Shown: positions 1 through 10,389 of the stretch, one piece after another
Layout: each line of letters begins with the position of its first letter
How positions within the stretch are numbered: the first letter of the stretch is position 1
DNA from: Suillus spraguei
Lineage: Eukaryota > Basidiomycota > Agaricomycetes > Boletales > Suillaceae
NCBI GenBank assembly: GCA_016800925.1
Contig: JABCPU010000282.1
Location: 1-64,000, forward strand
DNA: 64,000 nucleotides
Direction: 5' to 3'
Translations under genes and position numbers: made by a program
Notes under the pieces: model-generated
Databases searched by the model: none
The model's input: only the letters and a program-made list of their open reading frames with translations
Told to the model about the DNA's origin: nothing

Positions 1-71
1 TAGTTCACTGTAATATGTGCATCCTCTCCTGTTGGTGGTGATGATCTTGTTCAGCAAGACACATTGCATGC

Positions 72-548
72 TGTTACAGTTGTATGTGCCCCTATTCATT
101 TTCCCGTTATCTTCCTACTTGTATATCATGTCACATGACTCTGACTCATATGCTCAACGCATCTGTACAACACATGCCTTCCTTATTAGGATACGCAGTT
201 ACGTTCTCACGGTTACCTGGTCTGTGCGCACATATTTGCCTATATAAGCACAGTGTACTTGTAGTAGATTCTTTACTTTAATCTTACTAGGTTTTACCTG
301 GAACTTCCTTCGCTTAGGTCTCCAACCTAAGTCGTCCTTGAATCGTCTCTAAGTCTAAGCACTCCTTAGTCTTAGTCTCTATTCTCATAAGAACCTCTTG
401 GACTTATCCTTGAGGCCAGACCTTTGATCGTACTTGGAACATGTTCCTCGTACTTTCACCTTGTCCTCTTTTGGGCATTGTAAGAAGCTCCCAGCAGACC
501 GTCTGTGTCTTTTCACTCTCACTGGTGATGCCACCCCAGTTCGTAACA
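72..548 (+). repeat. LTR1, 5' LTR of gypsy-1 (477 bp)
   Basis: Begins TGTTACAGTTGTATG and ends CAGTTCGTAACA. It contains a TATA box (TATATAAG, 241-248). Related copies lie at 31812-32280, 37806-38275 (both inverted) and 51855-52318. The 3' partner retains only the last 176 nt (2331-2506). Confidence 0.9.
241..285 (+). promoter_or_regulatory. LTR TATA box and self-primer segment
   Basis: TATATAAG at 241-248 is followed about 27 nt later by ACTTTAATCTT (275-285), which would lie at or near the transcript 5' end. That 11-mer is the exact reverse complement of AAGATTAAAGT at 550-560, one base after the LTR. This is the arrangement known for self-priming Tf1/sushi-type LTR elements. Confidence 0.65.
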
Positions 549-549
549 A

Positions 550-560
550 AAGATTAAAGT
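550..560 (+). other. Primer binding site complementary to the element's own LTR
   Basis: AAGATTAAAGT lies one base after the 5' LTR and pairs perfectly over 11 nt with 275-285. The same 11-mer pair occurs in the second chromovirus (37791-37801 with 38059-38069), so both copies support a self-priming mechanism rather than tRNA priming. Confidence 0.65.
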
Positions 561-746
561 CTACCTGATCGTCGACTATCCAGTCTTCGACCCCGAACCC
601 TGATTGCTTAGATAAGCAGATTAGTGTACGCGTACACTAAACTGATTGTCAAGAGAAGCCCTCTGACAGAAGACAAGCCCTAACGGACAGCAAGACAGCG
701 CGTGTAGGCACAGAGAAAGTATAACTCACAAGACGAATCACCAAAG

Positions 747-1583
747 ATGATGACCAAAGAATTTGAATACAAAATCGGTCAGCCAACCAGTTTTGATGGA
801 GATCGCGACAAATCTCATGAATTTATCCAGTCATGCAATCTATGCTTCGACATCAACGAAAAGCTTTACACCACCGACAAGCAGAAGATCATTTTCATAA
901 CATCCTTCATGACTGAAAAAAATGCTAGATCTTGGAAAGAGCAATTTCTTGACCATGCTCAATCAACCGACACCTCTGGACAAAAAGTTGGTTATGGGAC
1001 AATGGTGGATTTTATGAAAAGCTTCAAAGAAGCCTTCGACCCAGTGGATACCAAAGGAACCGCACTCACGAAACTCAGGGACCTCAAACAAGGAAGTGGA
1101 GATCTTCACACCTACATCGCTGATTTCGAGGCACTTGCAGCCAAGGCTCATATCACCGATAATGCAACGAAGATCCAATTCTTCCAAGATGGCCTGAATT
1201 GGGGCATCCTTACAAAGCTTTTCGCACTAGGAGATGTCTCAGAAGTATTCCGAGACATTGTGCTGCAATGCATTTCCATTGACAACTCCCATCATCGTCT
1301 TCAAGCCATGAGGACATGTCATTCTCCACAACAGAAGAAGAAGAATTATGGAAATGCACGGTACATTCCGAACCGTGATTCCAACGCAATGGTCGTAGAT
1401 CGAATCTCCGATACGGAGAGATCCGAATGCATGAAGAAGGGACAATGCTTCGGATGCAAGAAAACAGGACATCGCATTCATAATTGTCCTGATAGAAAGA
1501 AGAAGACCCTGCTCCGACAAACCGAAGTCAAAGAAGAAGAAGAAGACGAAGAACCTGTAAGGCGGATTGTTGAGGATTTTTGA
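747..1583 (+). CDS. gag: Gag of gypsy-1
   Basis: An open 278-codon frame. Residues about 20-190 form the alpha-helical retrotransposon capsid region (for example LTKLRDLKQGSGDLHTYIADF). A CCHC zinc knuckle CFGCKKTGHRIHNC follows near residues 230-243, then an acidic tail. The product would package element RNA in a cytoplasmic particle. It is homologous to the gag at 36821-37650 on the other strand. The frame ends GGATTTTTGA, and the protease frame overlaps it by four bases. The upstream 549-746 leader holds the primer binding site. Confidence 0.9.
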   Translation: MMTKEFEYKIGQPTSFDGDRDKSHEFIQSCNLCFDINEKLYTTDKQKIIFITSFMTEKNARSWKEQFLDHAQSTDTSGQKVGYGTMVDFMKSFKEAFDPVDTKGTALTKLRDLKQGSGDLHTYIADFEALAAKAHITDNATKIQFFQDGLNWGILTKLFALGDVSEVFRDIVLQCISIDNSHHRLQAMRTCHSPQQKKKNYGNARYIPNRDSNAMVVDRISDTERSECMKKGQCFGCKKTGHRIHNCPDRKKKTLLRQTEVKEEEEDEEPVRRIVEDF

Positions 1584-1997
1584 CTTGGAGAAACAAAGAT
1601 TTGACGTATGTTTCTCCCAATGTATTACTAAGACTTGTACGCGCTGTAGGTGAAAGAAAAGAACTTCATGTCCCTATCACCCTTCACTCGCATACTCACT
1701 TAAAATCCGTCGACACTACTGCTGTTATCGATTCAGGAGCGGCAGGAACATTCATTTCCGAGGAGTTTGTGAAACTCCATCAAATCACACGACGAAAACT
1801 CAAAAAACCATTTCAAGTTACTACAGCTGATGGAACTCTTATTAAAGGAGGACCAATCACGCATTACTGTCTCCTAGTGGTCAAAATCGATGAGCGAACC
1901 ATGTATGGAAAATTCAATATCACCAAACTAGGAAGAAGAGATCAAATCCTTCTGGGAATTCCATGGTTATGTGCAATGAACCCAAGTATACATAAGG
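1580..1997 (+). pseudogene. pol: Pol N-terminus with aspartic protease (truncated), gypsy-1
   Basis: The frame is -1 relative to gag and overlaps its stop. It contains the retropepsin active site AVIDSGAAGTFIS near residues 49-61 and the downstream ILLGIPWL motif. It would cleave the Gag-Pol polyprotein. Reading continues to a stop at 2108-2110, but from about 1990 the sequence is LTR2-derived, so the last roughly 38 codons are not pol. RT and integrase are absent. Confidence 0.85.
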
Positions 1998-2330
1998 CTA
2001 TGAACTCAGAGATGAAGCTTGTACGAAATACTTATCAAGACGGAGGCAGAGATCACCGAGAACCGGAAGCACAGAGATACCCAGAAGCCGGAGACACAGG
2101 TATATTCTAAAAGGGGTAATGCGCAGGTGCACGGGAATAGTTCGGATATGAACTCGGATCAGATATGGACACGGATCGGATATGGACATGGATCGGATAT
2201 GGACATGGATCAGATATGGACACGGATGGATATGGATGGGTGTGGATGGGTGGATCAGATATGTGTAGGTTAGGTGTCTGGATGTCCATGGATTGGATTT
2301 GATCTAGACCTGAATGTACGGTATATGACA
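1990..2330 (-). repeat. LTR2 fragment inside gypsy-1
   Basis: Matches the terminal part of LTR2 seen at 40493-40830 (inverted) and 44915-45243 (same orientation). It ends GGTATATGACA. It contains three to four copies of a 17-bp repeat (GGATCGGATATGGACAT type, about 2155-2230). Confidence 0.85.
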
Positions 2331-2506
2331 TAGTCTCTATTCTCGTAAGAACCTCTTGGACTTATCCTTGAGGCCAGACCTTTGATCGTACTTGGAACAC
2401 GTTCCTCGTACTTTCACCTTGTCCTCTTTTGGGCATTGTAAGAAGCTCCCAGCAGACCGTCTGTGTCTTTTCACTGTTGCTGGTGATGCCACCCCAGTTC
2501 ATAACA
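2331..2506 (+). repeat. LTR1 remnant, 3' end of gypsy-1
   Basis: Corresponds base for base to 373-548 of the 5' LTR (176 nt each) and ends AGTTCATAACA next to the TSD CATGC. Confidence 0.9.
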
Positions 2507-4309
2507 CATGCTCCCGCTCATCACGGGCACTCCTTGAGATCACAAGCCCATATTTTGCTCTCGAGCTTCATGCATTTATAGTGTTCATGCTTGGCACAAA
2601 CCTCATGTTTGCTTTCAAGGTGCAGCATTAGATATTCTGCCGTTTTGGACATCCTTTCTGTAGTCTGGTCAAGAGTACTGCTGCCAGGGCGTTTGCGTGA
2701 TGATGAGGGGGGACACTGAGATGATGCACTTGAAGGAGGTGGACGAGACTGTTTTGTAGCAAGAGAAGGTGAACTTTCACGACTTCCCTTGAGTGAACTG
2801 ACATGAAGAGACTGTAGTGCTTGGCTGGCACCAATATCTGAGTCCTCTGAGTCAATGGGCGTAGACTGACGACTGGGTGAAGACTCCTTGTAATCGGAAA
2901 AAAAAGACAGTGAATTGTCGACTGGGTTTTTTTTGGCTACTGGCAAGCATTCAGGAGAGTTTAATGATATCATGCCTGGGCCAAGTGCATCAGAGGTTGA
3001 GATGGGAGGGAGCTGGGGTCGTTGGTACCACTGTGGCAATGGAACCAGTGAGAATGAATCCGGCGTGTTGCTAGGACTATGGTCCGAAGGTAATAGTGGC
3101 AATGGCTGGAGTGATGCTATGCGGGGGGCTGGTCAACAATCATATCATCTGTCACACCATCATCCATAGTGTGACTATTAATCTCAACTATTTCTCCATC
3201 CTCAGGATCATCGTCTGCATGAGCGTCATCGTCACCTGTAGCCAGTGGTTTTGAAATATTAAAATGTTCCAATGCACCAGAGGCAAAGTCTTGCCCTGCA
3301 TCTGCAGTAGAGAAGGCATGATTTAAGGCTGGATTGGTTTGCCACCAGCCATGAAGCTCAGGCCACCAGGGAAATTTCTCAAGCTTTGTATCTGATGGAG
3401 ACATTATTAAGACATGTGCAAATCAATGCAGCAGAGACTTACAATCAATGACTTCATCTTTGGATCCTCTTGAAGCTCTGCATATGTCTTTCCTGCTCCT
3501 GACTGCTTGAGGTCCTTATTAAACTCATTGTATTTTTTCCGGAGTCTGTAACATCTTATCAGTGATTCTAGTAGACAGACAATGCAAGAACTGAATACTT
3601 ACGTGCCAAAACGAGTTGAAACAGGTTTGATAAATGCCTTAGGATCCTCCTTGAAGAGTCATTGAACCTCTGGATCTTCATCATTCAAAAATAGAGCTTG
3701 TGCAACCTGCAAATAGACGACATCTCTTGAACTACCGCTCTGCTTCTTCTTCCAACCTTGCTCCTTGGCATCCTTTGCCAATCAGAGAAAAGCTTGATGC
3801 AGGCATCTTCATTTTCCTTGCACCAGGCAAGTAAGTGTTCAGTACGAGCACCACAGACCCCCTCCAAATGAATAGTACATTTCTTCCCAGTGTCCACACT
3901 AGCGATGTATTGCCTCGGACTCCACCACCTCGACCTCTTTGACTTGTGCGTGACATGATACAGGGTGTTCTTAACAACAGTGATTAAGGATCAGATTGGA
4001 GCTTGACCACCATCGACGCCAATGACAACGACGAGCAGGCAGGGCATACCGGAGTTCGAAAGTCATCAGAATTCACAATTCTTAACATGCTTATCAGCTT
4101 AACTCACTTATCTCAAACTTGTTTGCTCTCTCTCACATCATTCACTGGCATATCTTATATTTTTTGAGTGCGAATACAATAAAATGTATATTAATATATT
4201 CAACTTTTTTTTTCTGAATTCATTCACATTGAAATTTTGGACAAGTAGATTCAATTTCACCAGGCAGTTAAGTGTAATAAGTCCGCATAAGGCACGTCAA
4301 GAATGTGTG

Positions 4310-4344
4310 AATTCTGATGCTGCCGTACCGGCAGCATCTGAATT
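4310..4344. repeat. 35-bp near-perfect palindrome
   Basis: Arms GATGCTGCCG and CGGCAGCATC surround a 3-nt TAC loop and are framed by AATTC and GAATT. It lies in a stretch (about 3960-4690) where no gene is seen apart from this hairpin and a Leu/Ala-rich run of no coding likeness. It could be a hairpin end of a small transposon or a structured RNA; no partner end was found. Confidence 0.5.
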
Positions 4345-4689
4345 CGCAAATTTTGGCTGAGAATTTCTTTCTAGGTTTGACTTTGAGAACCGTTATTTGG
4401 AGGTCTATTATAGGTTTTCGAAGAGTGACGGTGTAGTTTCCCATAACATAGAAACCGGGTCTCTTAGACCCTCTATAGGCCCTGAGAAGTACTGCCTGAG
4501 GTGGCCTCGTATACCCTTGCAAGCTTCGACAGCCTTAGCAGCCTCGCAAGGTCAACCTACCTAGCACGCCCTCGAAAAGCCATCCTAGACGCGCTCTCAG
4601 AAGGCCATCCAAGACGGGGCTATTTCCTCAGAAGGCATTGCAGGCCCTCCAATATTTGCAAGGTCGTGTATGGTCTTGTTAGGCCTTCC

Positions 4690-4985
4690 AAGGCCTCGTC
4701 AGGTTTGGGCACTTTTGCTGATGCAGTAGTAGCATCATTTGCCATGAAGAGCCTCAACTACTGGGACAGAAAGTGAACTGGAACAAGAACCGCAGATGGA
4801 GACTTGCTTTGAAGCTAGAAAAATACTATCGTTTATACATTTCAAGTTTGTTTCAAGGCCATAATCGATGCCCGGAAGTGTTGATGCTCACCATGGAGAT
4901 AGACGACGTCGAAGCCGGTTTGGAACTCAACTGTTGTCATCATCAACGTCGCCTGTAGGCTACACATCAGCGGCCACCTTCGTTC
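4690..4985 (-). pseudogene. FunK1-d: promoter and first codons of an amputated kinase gene
   Basis: Leftward from about 4975 the sequence matches the region just upstream of the other FunK1 genes (shared CAGTTCACTTTCTGTCCCAG block). It reaches an ATG at 4745 encoding MANDATTASAKVPKPDE, like the MANxxTAxAxxPKTP start of the other three copies. Homology then stops. It lies directly behind FunK1-a, whose 3' flank (about 4985-5138) matches that of FunK1-b, so two FunK1 genes once stood head to tail here. Confidence 0.7.
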
Positions 4986-5138
4986 ATTCTTAAATACATT
5001 TTCACAACGGATGCTTGTTGATGGAATATCACTCCTTAGCTGGTATCTCCAACTTGAGTATCAGTCATTAGTATTACATAGTAAGAAAGAACTTTGAAGC
5101 CAGGCATGCTACGGACAAGACGAGTTCTATTATGTAGA

Positions 5139-7966
5139 TTAGACACGGACATCTAGGTACTTTGCTGGAAGCTGGGCGCGCATCACATCCTCAAGCCACG
5201 TTTTAAACACGGTGGCATCTGTCAGTGAATCAGATACACGGTCTTGAGCTTCAGAGATGACAGCTTCAGAGATCAGCCTCAATCTTATTTCAGACTCATC
5301 AGAATCCTCCGTTTCAGAGCCATCAGCTTCAGAGTCCTCCGTTTCCGAGTTGTCCGAGTCTTCCGTTTCCAAGTCGTCCACTTCAGGTTTGACCGCATAA
5401 AACAGGCGGACAACACGAAGGGAAGATCGAACAACCTTCCAGCTACTACCTTTGTGCGATTCTGAGGGTTTAATGCGAGAGTGACTCGTAATCAAAAAGT
5501 CGTTCTTTTCCTTCCTGCACCCGACAGCATCCACTTTCAGCCATTCATCGAGCGGCCTGCGCTTGCGCAGCAGACGGCCCGCTTTATAACGAAGACAGAC
5601 CCAGATGAGGACCCAGATGAATGATTCTGCGTCGTGCCGATACAGGTGCTTGACCTTGCCTTTGATGGCTTCCTCCGTGAGGAGTTCGACGGCCATGAAG
5701 GGCACTGTCCCTGTACGCTCTTGACCTGAGGGACTATCTCTAGTTGAGGATAAGTCGAAGTCATTAAGAACCCCAATATATCGACCATCTGAGGTCTTAT
5801 AGACCATCAGATTGCTAGGGCTGACATCGCGGTGATAAACATTTTTTTCCCAGAGGGCATAATGACCTAGTGTTGTAGGTGTCAGGGACAATAAGGGGTG
5901 CAAGTAAAAAGAAAAGAAGGAAGAACACGTACAGACGACGATTTGCCACCATGCGCGAAGGAAACGCGTACCGCTCAACTTTGTGATCGGACGGAGCTTT
6001 CTGAATACGATAACGTATAGGACACGCCTGCCTCGTTCAGCATCCTTGAGTCCTAACGCCACCCTGATCCTTGCGGTGGATGTATCTTCAAATTTGCAGT
6101 GCCACACCATCTCTGGGATGTGGTGCTTCACCTTGCCTTCCTCGTCCTTCCTCGCAATCTCATACACCTTCTTGAGAATATCAACCTCGCTCTCGCGCTC
6201 CTCTTCTGGCCAATAGAGCTTGGCAACCAGCTCGTCGGTAGGGTTATAAGGGTTATGATGAGGGAGCGTCGGTACCAGGGCCGAAAGTTTCTTGCTTTTC
6301 ACCGGAAAGACGGTGGTTGCGCGTCCGCGCAGGCCAAAGTGAGTGATGCGCTTGTCAGACTTCAAGTCGAATGTGAGGTCGACCTCTCCTATGTCTTCGT
6401 CAGGGAGCCGAACCTCATTTGAGGATCCATCTTTGCGTTCGAACATCCGATTGTAGCCCCATTCCGCGTATGGCATTCGCTGGAGAGCAAGCAGCAAAAC
6501 CATGAACCGGGGAAGGTCTTGCACGAAGTTGATTCCAGAGCACTGGATCGCGTCCTGCCGATCAAAATACCACAGGTAGATCATGTCATCTTGCACGAGC
6601 GATCAATTTCATGAGACATCTGCAATATTTCATTGACTTACCATCCACCACATAAGTGATGACGCTCTGCCGCGCGATATGGACCGCGAACAACTCCGAG
6701 GCGTACAAACCATTCTGAAGGACGGGATGTATTTTTTTCGGCTTGTTGGGTTCTTTGGGCGGCTCCTTCTCACTATCATCAACTTTAAGTTTCTTGCTGC
6801 TATGACCATCCGCTGCTTGACTAGAGCCGCGCTTCCTGCTGTTCACTGGCCCAGACTGCTTCAACCGTCCTCCCACCGCAGGCTGTTTCGAACGTGCTGA
6901 ATCCCATACGTCAGTAAGAAACAATAGGTTGTGCACACTGTCAAGAGAGCTTACTAGTACGTGCATCTGATGTCTGGTGCGAGCTTGTAGCAGCGCTGCT
7001 GCCAGGCAAAGGCGTCACACCTGTTGGCTCAGCGGTGTCATTCATTTCCCTCCTATACTTCATATACTTCTTCGCTTCAGGGACATCGTAATCCTTCGCT
7101 GCGTAAGTCTTAGGTGGGTTTGAAACACCAGTCCTAAGCTTATTATGTTTGAACTCCACCGTCGACCGAACGTCCGTCCATTGGAATCGTTTAGCGGGCT
7201 TCTCCAACGCCTGCTCGTCCTTGTAGGGTTGATCTGGGTGCTTGCTCACCTTCCTGGCGCTTGTGCGAGAGACGATGACGAGGTCAGGCCTGCGTGTAGA
7301 CGTCTTGCCTTGGTGCTTTTGCATCACATTCTTGGGGTCGTTTTGATGAAACAAGATTTTGTCATCGTCGTTCGCCTGCGAACGAAGTAATCCAGGCGCG
7401 TTTAGTTCGCTCAATCGGTCAAACGCAAGGTTTGAAACCTCGATAAAGGGCTTGTACATCTGAGGTTCTTTTGTGCTTTCCACACTTCACAGCAGCGTCC
7501 ACCTATTAATCTCCTTTCGCAAGATTTAAAGTTACGACTTACATCTTAGTTAGATTCTTCTTGATGTCCCTGGCGTCGTTCCCATTGTTGCAGATCGGCA
7601 GGACAGCTTTGAGACAATCAGCGAGTAGTGTCGGCTTGTCGGGAAGCGGTTTTGAGCCATCTTTGCAGCGGTAAAGTAGCTCCTGCAGCATTTCGTCGAT
7701 GGGACATTCTCTGTAGTTCTCGACATCGCGTCCGATCCATGGACGAACGTCGTCGACGCTGTGAATGACGAAGTTCAATACAAATGTAAGTAGTTGTCAC
7801 CACAACGAAAAGAAAATTGGACGTACTTGACGCCTACAGTACTGATATGTTCGCTGACGGTAGCAGAGCCAACTGCAAGCGGGGTGGATTTGAGGTTGGA
7901 CCCAGAATCAACGCCATGGGGAGGCGTCTTTGGTGCAGTGGCGCCAGCAGTACTTACATTGGCCAT
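5139..7966 (-). CDS. FunK1-a, fungal-type protein kinase, six exons, intact
   Basis: Exons read 7966-7827, 7758-7543, 7484-6955, 6896-6642, 6589-5933 and 5866-5139. All introns are GT-AG and 53-68 nt. The spliced length is 2526 nt, giving 841 residues with no break. The N-terminal half is the FunK1-specific region (RPWIGRDVENYRECP; MYKPFIEVSNLAF), then a basic linker (KRGSSQAADGHSSKKLK). The kinase C-lobe follows in exon 6: HRDVSPSNL catalytic loop, DFDLS in place of DFG, a GTVPFMAVELL segment after the activation loop, and HDAESFIWVL. A Glu/Asp/Ser-rich insert precedes the C-terminal LPAKYLDVRV. FunK1 proteins are an expanded mushroom-forming-fungus family related to eukaryotic kinases, with substrates unknown. 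Exon boundaries were placed using consensus GTAAGT/GTACGT donors and agreement with FunK1-b. Confidence 0.9.
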
Positions 7967-9300
7967 AGCCTCAGTTACTATGTGAACTGGAATAACAATA
8001 ACTGCAGGAGGAGGCTCGCTTTCAAGCTAGAACAATATTATCGTTTATACATTTCAAGGCTACAATCGATGCCCGGTGGAGATAGTCGGAGCCACAGTCA
8101 CGTGGTTTGAAACTCAATTTGTCATCAACGTCACCTACAAGCGCCCACCTGATTCTTACTCCATCGAGCATGATCCAGAGTTCTTCCACTTGTTCAATGC
8201 GCAATTCCAAATTCCAATTGTGACATGGTCTAGACTTCTCCAAATTCCATCAAACTTCACCAAGTCATCACGCATCTGATAGGTGTTGGAGTCTACCACC
8301 ATCCCCCGTTGTGATTTTCTTTCTCCATTGAGCATAATCACGATCTTGTTCTGCAGCGCCTCAGCACATAGAACCAACTGTGAATTGAGACAACAGTGTT
8401 AAACCTAAAGATCACCGCCTCACTACCATGATGCCATCATAGATCAAGCTTCGCGTCTCGCCCGTCGTGATCTCTCAAATGAGTGAGTGAGTCGGTCCGA
8501 CTCATCTTCTTACCATGACTCATCTGTACAAGACTCCAATTGTCATTGTTGTTTGTTTTTGACAGGCACTACTATCGCCCAATCAATAACAGGGTTCAAT
8601 CAGGCTTTTTTTCTCGCTCCGCTGTAAGTAGTTAAGACTGTCCCTTAACAGTTACGCCAAGAGGCAGTGATAATCAAAGCTAACGCTTGATTACCGCAGA
8701 CAGTATTTATGCTGATTATGGGAACTCAGGTGAGCCAACAGACTTCCGCACTCCACGGTTGAACGGAAGAATTCTGTATGTAGATCCATCGAGCATAATC
8801 GACAGTTTTGTTGTTCGACGTGTAATACCAATTGTGATATGGTCCAGAGTCCAGACCTCTCTCCAGACATCTACCGTCCACCCGGCCATCACCGTGACGC
8901 ACCTGACAGGCGTCGAAGTCGTCCCCCGTCGAGCATAGTAAGTACATCACAAGTTTCACTTGCTCTGTCTTTCAGCACATAGAATCAACTGTGAATTGGG
9001 TCGATCTATTACCGTCAAGCTTCGAATCTCGCTTCCCGTCGTGATTTCTCATTGCTAGTGGGCCGCTCGAGTCAATCCGATTCATGCGACTCCGAGTCTT
9101 CTTACTGCGATTCATCTGCACAAGACCCCGATTATTGCTGTTTACATTTTTGACATGTACTATCGCCCAATCAATATTCAATAACTACAATCAGCAAGAA
9201 CAACAATTATTTTTTTCCCCTTCGCACTTTACGAACGAACGGAAGGATTATGTACAAGAATTCTATCGTGCTGCCATTCACATTGGTGGCTGCCCCAGTC
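7967..9300 (-). repeat. FunK1 upstream module, present in two diverged copies
   Basis: 7967-8390 matches the 5' flank of FunK1-b (20060-20559) and FunK1-c (24480-24974), including the ATGCTCRATGGAG(A)AAG block. 8750-9060 is a second, weaker copy of the same block. 9060-9300 matches, inverted, the part of the FunK1-c flank at 24170-24370. No gene is seen; the short ORFs are repeats of the same non-coding sequence. Confidence 0.7.
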
Positions 9301-10230
9301 AAGATCGGGTAGCACCGCACCGATATAGTAGTATGTATGTCCTCGACTTACATGCGCTCAGGCCACGACTCATCATGATGACGAAATATATGGATGGATG
9401 TAACATGGCCGTGGCTGGCAGATCGGTGAGTTACCGAGTCTCGTTTGCATTGACTCATTTATGCCAGTCTCGGTATAAATTTCCAACTACTCTTACTCAC
9501 AGCGTTTGAATCATTATGATAAGCTATGCATTACCTTGTCTTTGGTGTACCAGCGTGATTAGGACATACCCTTACAGTAAATCGATCACTCTGTCATAAC
9601 TCTGAGTATGATGTCCATGACCTGCATAAGTTGTAACAAATGATGTGAGAGAGATATCACTGCAAACGTGTTGTGAATGTGAAAGCTACATACGTGCCAA
9701 TGTGTCAGTACTCAGTCATTGCTTGAGCACAGATAAGTCACAAGGAGACAGACTGGAGATGGCTTCACCGAATGCCTGATGGCTAGTGCGATGTTGACCG
9801 ACAACGAACAAGATAAAACCCGCAGCATCCTATCACACATGATGCTCCTTCCGTTCCGACAGAATTTTTCCCGGCAGTAGTTTGTGTTGATCTCTGCACA
9901 TAACATCAAGACAAATATCGGTCACGATGAGCGACTCACATCATCACGGGTCAAATACCAACGCCGGGGCTGAACAGCTATTTGTTGGGGTGCCACATCT
10001 GCAGGTCGAGTGCTGAATCGCAGGAACCCGAATAAGTTGCGCCACCGACTGTACAGGGAAGATGATGAGCCTGCGAGCGGAGCTGAGCGAGGAGGCGTGT
10101 GGTCTGTGACGTTGCCAAAGAAGTCATTGCCCTGTATCGGTGTCAGGCCGGTAGGTACTCAGGAGAGATGTAACTATGCTGACATATTTTGCCATGCCTC
10201 TGTTATTGGCCTGCCGTTTAGGTACGACAT
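9301..10230. other. No gene recognised
   Basis: No convincing ORF, repeat or RNA was seen. The right part may hold the 3' end of the WW/WD40 gene, which could not be resolved. Confidence 0.5.
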
Positions 10231-10389
10231 GGACATCAAAGTTAGGCTGACGAGATGATAAATAAGCAAAGTTCGTGTTCACAACTGATCAGCGCACATC
10301 TCTGATTGAAATTGCACGCCTCTAGCTAAGAAGTGAGATGCAATGCAAGCGAGATGTAGATGTGACTTACCTTTGACTTCGCATTTGTA

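Larger units (their letters stand above)
72..2506 (+). mobile_element. Ty3/gypsy retrotransposon remnant (LTR1 family), rearranged 3' half
   Basis: A 5' LTR (72-548) is followed by a leader, gag, a -1-frame protease, and then abruptly by about 340 bp of an unrelated LTR (LTR2 family, 1990-2330). The last 176 bp of an LTR1 (2331-2506) close the element. The outer ends TGTTACAG...ATAACA are flanked by the exact 5-bp duplication CATGC. RT, RNase H and integrase are missing. The simplest reading is that an LTR2 element landed in the 3' LTR and a deletion then removed everything from the protease to inside that LTR2. Inserted in the accessory gene on the minus strand. Confidence 0.85.
5..3956 (-). 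pseudogene. Transposon-type accessory gene (SANT/Myb-like helical protein), split by a gypsy element
   Basis: Reading leftward from the ATG at 3956, the protein starts MSRTSQRGRGGG. It continues with a helical, W-rich DNA-binding-like region (HLEGVCGARTEHLLAWC, then AKDAKEQGWKKKQSG at 3780-3730), an intron near 3610-3545, then LRKKYNEFNKDLKQSGAGK and the block FPWWPELHGWWQTNP (about 3370). A Ser/Pro-rich tail follows to 2512. The gypsy insertion (TSD CATGC at 67-71 and 2507-2511) separates the last codons; beyond it LAEQDHHHQQERMHILQ ends at a TGA at 5-7. Damage: a frame slip near 3905, an in-frame TGA near 3665 (CAA-TGA where a sense codon is expected), and a slip in a C6 run near 3120. The architecture resembles DNA-binding partner proteins of fungal DNA transposons. 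That is inference from layout, and no exact family is claimed. Confidence 0.5.
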
